Shown here: positions 57,228 to 64,000 of the stretch, one piece after another
Layout: each line of letters starts with the position of its first letter
Numbering within the stretch: the stretch's first letter is position 1
NCBI RefSeq assembly: GCF_963678635.1
Contig: NC_087063.1
Span: forward strand, 65,958,471 to 66,022,470
Direction of reading: 5' to 3'
DNA: 64,000 nt
Source of the DNA: Symsagittifera roscoffensis
Taxonomy: Eukaryota > Xenacoelomorpha > Acoela > Convolutidae
Notes under the pieces: generated by a model
Told to the model about the DNA's origin: nothing
The model's database searches: none
What the model saw: only the letters and a program-made list of their open reading frames with translations
Program-made: the position numbers and the translations under genes

Positions 57228-57570
57228 GGTTGCGAACTTAGCATAGTGGTAAGGCGTTCACTTTGAGATCGTCAGATCGTGTAAACGATCCCCTGCCATG
57301 GCAATAATAGTGAGTGAGGATGAGCTCTCAGTTGATCTCTAGCTTCAGGTCTACCACAGCCTGACTAATTACGGCTGAAATAGTGGTACCACGTGAAAGC
57401 TTTAGACGCAAAAAAGGCCTGGAGTCGCAAAAAAGAGCTTCGCTCAACAAAATAACTGAGTCTGGAGTGTGGGGAAACAAGAGAAACGGATTGTGCTTAG
57501 ACAGGCTAGACAGCCTTTCATCATAGATCCTCTGCGAATAGCAGAAATCACCCATCAGGTTAGAAAAGGG
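57228..57570 (+). mobile_element. tRNA-derived SINE
   Basis: The head holds an A-box-like ttagcatagtggtaagg and a B-box region (agatcgtgtaaacgatcccc) at tRNA-like spacing, followed by ctgccatggc. The roughly 250-base body carries no gene. This arrangement is typical of tRNA-headed SINEs. The 3' end is uncertain. Confidence 0.6.
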
Positions 57571-57804
57571 AATTTATTGTTCATATTTCTTTTTTATCTT
57601 TGAAGTCCGACTTAGTTTTTGAACAAATCTCAATTTTCAAAATTCAAAGAAAAAAATAGATGCCTTTAAAGCTCTTTGAAATTCTAAGACAATCTATAAT
57701 TGACTCTTCAAAAATAAAACATAACCAACAGACAGTTAGAAAAGAGTCAACGAAAAAAATACCGATTCGCTGTTTTTTTTTCATTGACTCGTTTCTAACT
57801 GTCT

Positions 57805-58083
57805 TAGGGGCGGATTAAGTAAGAAGGTGGACGGACTGGGGCGGACACCCCTTCCCTCAGAAATTCGACCCCCTGCCGACCCTAAGGGTACCCCTTTTGA
57901 CCTCTTTTGATATATCCAATTTTGGCAGACGGACCACAAAACTTTTCTAAAAGCGCCTAACTTTGATGGGGATGCGCTCGCCAAAAAAGGCAACTTTTTG
58001 GTCAAAATTTTCCAAAAAAAGCATAAAAACGTCTTTTATTGACCTGTTTTTCGAAATTTTGCCCCATCCTAGATCCGCCGCTG
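57805..58083. mobile_element. hAT-type MITE
   Basis: Ends TAGGGGCGGATT and GATCCGCCGCTG, each one change from the family. Flanked by aactgtct (57797-57804) and aactctct (58084-58091), an 8-bp duplication with one mismatch. Confidence 0.75.
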
Positions 58084-58144
58084 AACTCTCTGTTGGCTAT
58101 GTTTTGATTTTTGATTCAATAACGCTGGCTAATCGCAAGCGCAA

Positions 58145-58520
58145 TCGGAGGCGGATCTAAGATTTTCTCAAGGAGGGCGGATTTTCAGAAAACTTCGAAA
58201 ATGTTGTCCACCTTTTTTTTAGGTCAATCAAATTGATTTTCTTAGCTCTACCAAATATTTTTAGGGCCCTGTTTTGACCAAATTTTTCCACACCATATGC
58301 ATAAACGGTCAAAAAAGGCGTTTGTGGGCACTTTTTGGAAAATTTTGATTAAAAAAAAAACACGTTTTTTTGCTCCCCCACCAAATTAGTACATATTGGC
58401 GCCAAAGACTCCTGGCTGTGTCATATCTCAAAATAGTACAAAGATGGGTTCCTTAAAATCGGCATGAGCTTGAATCCCTGAGGGGGGAGGGGCGCTAACA
58501 AACCTTCCCCCCAAAATCTA
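58145..58520. mobile_element. hAT-type MITE, right end decayed
   Basis: The left end GGAGGCGGATCTAAGATTTT and interior (gtcaaaaaaggcgtttgtgg, gcaccaaattagtacatattgg-type) match the family. The right end is not clean and no duplication is visible. Confidence 0.55.
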
Positions 58521-58596
58521 TTACTGAGCGTAATCATATCTTTTTTGATGAAAAAAGGGTGAAAGAATATGGATTAAAGAATACTTGCATCTCCAA

Positions 58597-59016
58597 CAGG
58601 GGCGGATCTAGGATTTTCTCGAGGGGGGGGGATGGATTTTCAAAAAATTTTCCAAAATTTCGACGACCTTTTTTTTTTTAGGTCGACCAAATTGATTTTT
58701 CGAGCTCTCCCAAAGCACTGTTTTGCCCCTATTTTGGCTAAATTTTCTGCGCCGCAGGCGAATTTTAAAAAAAAAACAGTCAAAAAAGCCGTTTTTGGGC
58801 ACTTTTTGAAAAATTTCGCGTTTTTTTGGCACGCGCTCCCCCTCAAAGTTAGTATATATTGGCGCCGAAGGCGTCTTTAGAAAAATTTTAGGGTCGGTCG
58901 GCCAAAAACGAATTTCTGAAAAAGTATCAAAGGGGGGACCCTTTGGGTCGGCAGGGGGTCGAATCCCTGAGGGGGAGGAGGCGTCCGCCCCCCCCCCCCC
59001 CCCAAATCCGCCCCTG
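58597..59016. mobile_element. hAT-type MITE, longest copy
   Basis: The 420-bp element begins CAGGGGCGGATCTAGG and ends AAATCCGCCCCTG, flanked by atctccaa on both sides (58589-58596 and 59017-59024). It contains a G8 run near the left end and a C17 run near the right end. The minus-strand frames through it are low complexity. Confidence 0.88.
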
Positions 59017-59515
59017 ATCTCCAACCCAATAGTTTCTCACCAATCTTGTTCAACGCAATAGCAAAAACAATTTCGAAAGTTGATCTTCGTATATGTATTT
59101 TTCTGATGAAAAACATCACAGGTTAAAAGAAAGTAAAAATACATTTATCATAATTAATTGCTGATTGAGGCTCCATTCCAGCTAAAACTGCCAAAATGGA
59201 AAGCTCTGTAATGACTCTCAAACTTTTATTTCTATTAATTATTTTAGACATTTCTTGCACGACATTGATGTATTTATAATATTCTTGTTGAATAAATTAC
59301 CTCTCTCAGAAAACTTTGACTGCTTTCTTCCTCACGCCATTACGAGGCCAAACTGTGCACTGGATAGGCGCACAATTTTGTGTCTGTATGTTCCTGGATT
59401 CCAGAGACAAGTATTTAAACAAGTTAAATTTGTGTCGGAACGATCAAAAGAAATGGAAGGACAAAGGGAGCGTCCTTGTTAGGGAATCCGATTATATTTC
59501 ACAGAAAGCTTAATT

Positions 59516-59864
59516 TGGCCGGGTAATGGCTTTTTTCCTCAGGAATTCTTTTTACTCAGGAGTTTGACCCCTTGCAGACCCAAAGACTCCCCCTTTGTAC
59601 TATTTTGAGACATCCATTTTTGATGACGGACCCTAAAAATTTTTGAAGGCGTCTTTGGCGCCAACAAATACTAACTTTGACGGGGTGGGGTGTTAACGCC
59701 CGCCAAAAAAACGCAATTTTTTTGGTCAATATTTTCCAAAACAGGGTCTTTTTATTGCTTTGGGAGCGCTCGTAAAATCAGTTTGGTCGACCTAAAACAA
59801 AAAACTGGACAAAATTTTTTTGAAAATCCGCTCCTTCGAGAAAATTCTAGATGCGCCCCTTATA
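59516..59864. mobile_element. hAT-type MITE, inverted and decayed
   Basis: The interior reads as the reverse of the other copies (gcgtctttggcgcc, acagggtctttttattgc, gtttggtcgacctaaa) and ends TCTAGATGCGCCCCT. The sequence agcttaat occurs near both sides, but not exactly at the ends. Confidence 0.6.
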
Positions 59865-60805
59865 ACAGCTTAATGTTAAGAAAACAACATAAACTACCTA
59901 AATTTTTATTGAAAAATGTAAAAAAAATTGAAAAATTCTCAAATAAATTAAACATACCACACAACCCTCAAAACACAAAAATTTTCCAGAGTCACTTCAA
60001 ATCATAGAAAACAAAAATTTTGAACAATGTTGAGCAACACAGAAATCACTCAATTGAAGCAGATGATTTTTATAGACTTTCAACAAGTTATATCAATGTG
60101 AACTATAACATTTCTATTTTTCTATAGAGATCACAATTCAAAATTTCAAGAGTTGTTCATGATAACATGCACAAGCGAAAACAAATATATCAAAAAATTT
60201 TAATTTCCGAGTTGAAACTCACGCTTAGGTACAACCAACAGAAGTCAAAACTCTAAATACTGGACACCTTCTTCTCGGCATCAGAGACTTGTTAAACTTT
60301 TAAGCATTTTGCCCAATGAAATGAGCAAAATGAATTTATTTCAGTTGAGCCAATAGGATAACCGACTGGTGGCAGAAAAGTACAGTAAAGTACAGTAGAA
60401 ATGTACATAAAAAGTCAAAACACTGAAAAATTTTGATAAAAACTAGGCCTACTAAAATTTTTGTTTTTGTATGGCCCGATAAAACTTCATTCTAGGCAAA
60501 CATTTAAAGCAAACATTTGAATATTAAACAAGCAACCCAAAAAAAACTTACTAAGCGGAAGCAAAGCCGGCAATTTTTGAGCAGAAACCAGTTGAGCCGA
60601 AAAACAATTGATATTTTAAAAAAAATTTGAGAACGCACTCAAACTAAAATGAACAGCACTAGCAACTATGATGAATATTGCTTACAGCACAAGAAAAGAA
60701 AACTCCGTGATAAGGCACATAAGTCTACAAAACAACCAGACCATCGAAAGCACAAAAAATCAATCTTTACCGAAAAAAAAAACATTTTCAATTTCGTACA
60801 CAAGG

Positions 60806-60876
60806 AAAAAAGATAGTCGGGACTCGAATCCCAGATTTTAGGATGCGAGTCGCTCATTTTACCTCCAGGTCAAATG
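60806..60876 (-). tRNA. tRNA-like relic, probably SINE-derived
   Basis: On the minus strand GGGATTCGAGTCCC forms a perfect T-arm with a B-box. A possible A-box (tgacctggagg) lies about 40 bases upstream and a T6 run follows. The anticodon arm does not pair well, so this is a relic rather than a working tRNA. Confidence 0.35.
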
Positions 60877-61292
60877 GGAACGAACCTAAAAATTACTTAG
60901 CTTCCTTAATAAAGCAAATACAAAACGCAAGAAAAAACAGCAAGCAAGAATTGCAAGAAAAGGTGAAAAAACTACTTACTAATTAAAACACACACGATTA
61001 AAAATAGTTGAAAATGATTTTTTTTTCAATAAAAAAATAAATGAAAAACTCAATTTCAGAAAACAGTCGACAAACACAAGCATCATTATTAATTAGGCTT
61101 TTAGTATAACGAGGCGAGCAGTCACTAAGTCGAAAATAATTGAGAAGATTCCTACTGAGCTAAAAAAAACTATTCAAAATCCAATCTGTTAAATCGATTA
61201 AGCAACATGACGACTGACACAATAGTAAAAAATTGGCAAACCAGAGAAAAACTCAAGATAATTCGTTTTCTAGACTTTTTATATACTGAAAA

Positions 61293-61345
61293 AAGCCTGA
61301 CCGGGACTCGAATCTATAACTCGACCTTTTAACTATTTTTTCAGG
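61293..61345 (-). tRNA. Truncated tRNA-like relic
   Basis: On the minus strand GATTCGAGTCCCGGTCAGGC is followed by T6, and CCTGA 50 bases upstream can pair with TCAGG. The length is too short for a whole tRNA. Confidence 0.25.
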
Positions 61346-61631
61346 GGATCATGCTTTTTGTAACATCTACCTGAAATTATTCTGAAACCTACTGAAGCTT
61401 CGGAAAAAGTCAATTTTTTGAAAAAGTTAAATTACAAGAAAAGTATATAAATCACTGCATCCTATATTACATTTACTGTCATAATTTAAACTTACAAATA
61501 TAAAACTACATATCTACATAAATTTAATTGAAAAACTCAAAACATCCACATCATGAATTTTATTCAAATTTCTCTGGTAGAAATTAAAAAGAAGAAATGC
61601 TGAACATATTGCGTGAAATCCACAAAAACTA

Positions 61632-61940
61632 TCAGTTTTTTGTAGCTTTCGAGGAACAAATTGCTAATACTTTTTTGTTAGAAAGGAATGATGTTCTTTT
61701 TCGACCCAAGGAATCAGCGAAATAGTAAGTTAGGTCCAGTCGAGGAATCATGATCCAGTGTTCTCCTCCATCATTGCTTGGAGCTGAGTTGATGATTGCA
61801 AAAAAGTGTTTTGTTACTTGAGGTACTTTGTCAGAGGGGTAAGGTCCCATGTACTTGAACCTGAGTTCAGGGATTCTTTAAATAATTGCTGAAGTGATAA
61901 AACTGGCTATCGTTGCAATTTTCAGCTGATATACATCTAA
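61632..61940 (-). pseudogene. Polinton/adintovirus-type cysteine protease
   Basis: The minus-strand frame reads GGEHWIMIPRLDLTYYFADSLG, in which a His before Trp and an Asp before Ser-Leu-Gly match the catalytic His and Asp of the adenovirus-type (ULP1-like) protease found in Polintons and adintoviruses. The upstream part carries an in-frame stop. The catalytic Cys region downstream is not seen; the frame ends 25-30 residues after the Asp. The enzyme would process virion proteins. It lies downstream of the capsid gene at 62260-63510 in the same orientation, which supports the assignment. Confidence 0.55.
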
Positions 61941-62259
61941 AAACAAAGACAAAGATTGTTTGATAGTGTAATTTAGGATTAAAAAAACTAAGATTAATGA
62001 CTTACACTTATTTAGGTATTGAATCATCGAAGTCACATACATAAGCCTTATGTACTGGACAAAGAATACTGGACAGCGTTACAGTCTGTTTTGTAGCAAC
62101 TTCTCGCGTTTTCAGTTAAAAGCATTCATTGTCTACTTCTACTGGATATAAAGGTCTGAAGAAAAACAAAGTAAATAGTATAAAAAAAATAACAAAGAAA
62201 AATCCCAAAAAATTACACTTTTTTATAGGAAACTGAAAACTCAAAAGCAATTAAACGTT

Positions 62260-63510
62260 TTAAGCGACTGTTTCGAATTTGTCAATTTGAATATTTGATA
62301 GTCTTTCTCCCAAGACTATAACGTCGGTTACTAGCACCAACGGAAACTGGAAAAACATTTCTAATCTCAAGCTTTTTCCACTAACTTCAGGATAATGCAA
62401 TTGTTCAGCTGCATCCTGCAGTGAAGTCAAATCAAAAACAAGAATATAGTGATTTTGAAAATCTTTCATTGGAAGAGCTGAGAAATCTTCGTTAAACCGC
62501 ATTGCTTTCCTTGTTGTAACATAAGGGGGATAAGGAGAAGTTGTATCTAATGAAACAATTGCTCTTTCACCCCGAATAATTCTGAGCTCTCTCAAATGAA
62601 ATTGTTGATAGTTGAAGGGTTTTCCCGGCAAGAGCTCGCAACAGCAGAATTTGTATTCAATGCAACAGCTATTCTTCTTATTGGAGTGTTATTAAATTTA
62701 TTTTGTTGTATGAATCGGTTTTGACGAGATGGAATCATAAAAGTTCTTGCAATAGTTTCCATATAATTGTTTTGAGCAGGTTCTCTTGCCGGATTTCATT
62801 GCAAGTATTGTTGATAGGATTCAGCATTTTAAATCCTTCTAGTAAACAGCGAACAATCAACTATCTTCAGACTGACATGGATTATCAGATAGCATGTAAA
62901 AAAAACGTCTAGCTCCAATTAGTTTAATTCGAACTTTGGTATTAGGTAGCAACAATTTTCCGCAAGTAAACAAATCAATGGCGAGCCTCCCATAGAGTGA
63001 AAAAGTTATTCCTGTTCCTGCTCTATCAGTGAACGGAAGCATATAAATTGCATCAGGATACTCTTCAAAACTGTAGCCATGACAAGCAATTATTCCTTAT
63101 AAATCACTGCCGACGAGTTAAATTCGTTCGATATTTGTGCCTTATGAGGATATAGTCCATTGACAACCATTGTATTGTCCATTGTAAACCATTGTATTGT
63201 AAAAATAAACTTCACATTGTTTACATTAATTAAAAAAGGCTCTAGTTCCTCATCTGAATCGTCCTCGGATTTTGCTTTAAGTTCTGCTTTTTCTCTCTTG
63301 AAAGCATCAAACAACCTTCCCTTGAATAATTGAAGCTTTAAACTAAGATGGGTATCACGCATATCCAAGTAGAGATTACGATCCGTTTCAAAATCAAACT
63401 AAAACTGCTTTCATCTAGAGAGGTACTGGGGCAAACTTCTTGGGTGTAAGATGACATAACTGTTTCAAAAACTGGGACTCTATCAAAAATCTCCAACGAG
63501 GAACTTGTGA
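62260..63510 (-). pseudogene. Jelly-roll capsid protein of Polinton/adintovirus type (F54H12.2-like)
   Basis: Several minus-strand frames line up in order: YLDMRDTHLSLKLQLF (from about 63380), NVNN...NGLYPHKAQISN (63120-63250), YMLPFTDRAGTG and YGRLAIDLFTCGKLLLPN (62930-63045), and SGKSLRLEMFF with VIVLGERLSNIQIDKF at the C-terminus (62265-62400). These segments and the closing E-R-L-x-x-I-x-I-D pattern fit the metazoan F54H12.2-like family, which I take to be the minor (penton-type) capsid protein of Polintons and adintoviruses. Frameshifts lie near 63400, 63090 and 62640-62860. Broken. Confidence 0.55.
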
Positions 63511-63529
63511 AAACTCCGTACAGAAAATG

Positions 63530-64000
63530 ACTACTTTGGTTTATACTCGTTTTAATTTGTCAAAACTGTCTTTGCGAGAGCGATTGTTTTGCGATCTACT
63601 TTTTCGAGAAATGGATCTGGTTCTACCAGTTTTACGCTTGGATTTCTTTTTTCCACCTCCCAATTGTTTCCGAATTGTTTTTGTTCCCATATCATTAGCA
63701 AATAGTTTGAGTTTTTTGCTTCCACTAACAACTTCCCCAATCTTTAGAGCAGCGATTTCAATTACACTTGTTCCAATTCTTTTTGCATCTGGGACTATTT
63801 ATTTTTTAATAAAAGAGATTGCAGTTCTCTCAAGAGTTTGCACAAGAGCACCAAAACCTCTTCTTGCGAAATCTTGCGGTACAAGAAAACAACTCGTGTA
63901 ATTCCGACTGACACAAAAGGAATTTTTTCGCCTGCACTATCTCTTAGTTCTATCTTGGTACTATTGAAAGAGTTTTTCAACAGTTTTTACTTTGGAGATG
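63530..64000 (-). pseudogene. Basic virion-type protein of the same element, partial
   Basis: Minus-strand frames encode a Gly/hydrophobic segment (RRGFGALVQTLERTAISF) and, after an in-frame TAA (about 63800), a helix (VIEIAALKIGEVVSG). A very basic Ser/Arg/Lys tail ends at about 63531 just before the capsid gene. A glycine-rich hydrophobic start and basic tail are common in the small core-like protein next to the capsid gene of Polintons. The gene runs to the window edge, and a frameshift lies near 63870. Confidence 0.4.

Larger units (their letters stand above)
59870..61560. other. A-rich sequence with two tRNA-like relics
   Basis: Apart from the two relics listed separately I see no gene. 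A runs and short near-repeats dominate. Confidence 0.35.

Noticed and set aside
58608-59119. Gly/Pro-rich minus-strand frames up to 138 codons
   Set aside because: They are translations of the hAT-type MITE at 58597-59016 and its G and C runs.

Overview
The window is metazoan genomic DNA from an AT-rich invertebrate that I cannot place to species. The evidence is a rhodopsin-type receptor gene split by canonical GT-AG introns, plus Ty3-type retroelement, Tc1/mariner, hAT-type, LINE, tRNA-derived SINE and Polinton-type sequences. There are no bacterial operons, rRNA genes or CRISPR arrays. Nearly all of the window is mobile or repeated DNA, and most coding regions are broken.

Layout: (1) 1-16950 is a very large, degraded Ty3-type retroelement on the plus strand, already in progress at base 1. 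In order it holds the tail of an upstream reading frame, an unexplained pre-Gag frame, Gag, aspartic protease, reverse transcriptase, RNase H, integrase, an unexplained two-helix membrane protein, an envelope-like glycoprotein that I think is of chuvirus type, and another unexplained protein. A hAT-type MITE with a perfect 8-bp target duplication sits in it. (2) 16951-17451 is a 501-bp element with about 65-bp inverted ends. (3) 17.5-28 kb is a receptor gene on the minus strand: three exons (18380-18609, 20838-21026, 23455-23719) giving TM1-TM5 of a class A GPCR. Its introns and 5' flank are filled with a dispersed repeat family whose two ends each form a small hairpin. (4) 28-40.9 kb is AT-rich filler with a GC-richer island (29.9-31.45 kb), a probable LTR (31467-32050), a full-length hairpin-ended repeat (34768-35293), and a short fragment resembling a Polinton-type DNA polymerase (36546-36686). 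(5) 40883-51010 is a head-to-tail array of about 2.12-kb units: four near-identical copies and a diverged fifth that received a hAT MITE. (6) 51.7-57.6 kb holds a dead Tc1/mariner element, two related LINE fragments on the minus strand and a tRNA-derived SINE. (7) 57.8-59.9 kb is a cluster of four hAT-type MITEs. (8) 61.6-64.0 kb, minus strand, holds broken Polinton/adintovirus-like protease, capsid (F54H12.2-like) and basic virion-protein genes running off the right edge.

How the parts relate: the retroelement lies antisense to the receptor gene on the side where its TM6-TM7 exon or exons should be. The 2.12-kb array unit contains a copy of the core of the hairpin-ended family, and it also shares a roughly 100-bp module with sequence flanking both LINE fragments, so these repeats have been recombining locally. 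The most interesting single object is the retroelement, because of its size, its added glycoprotein and its unidentified accessory reading frames.
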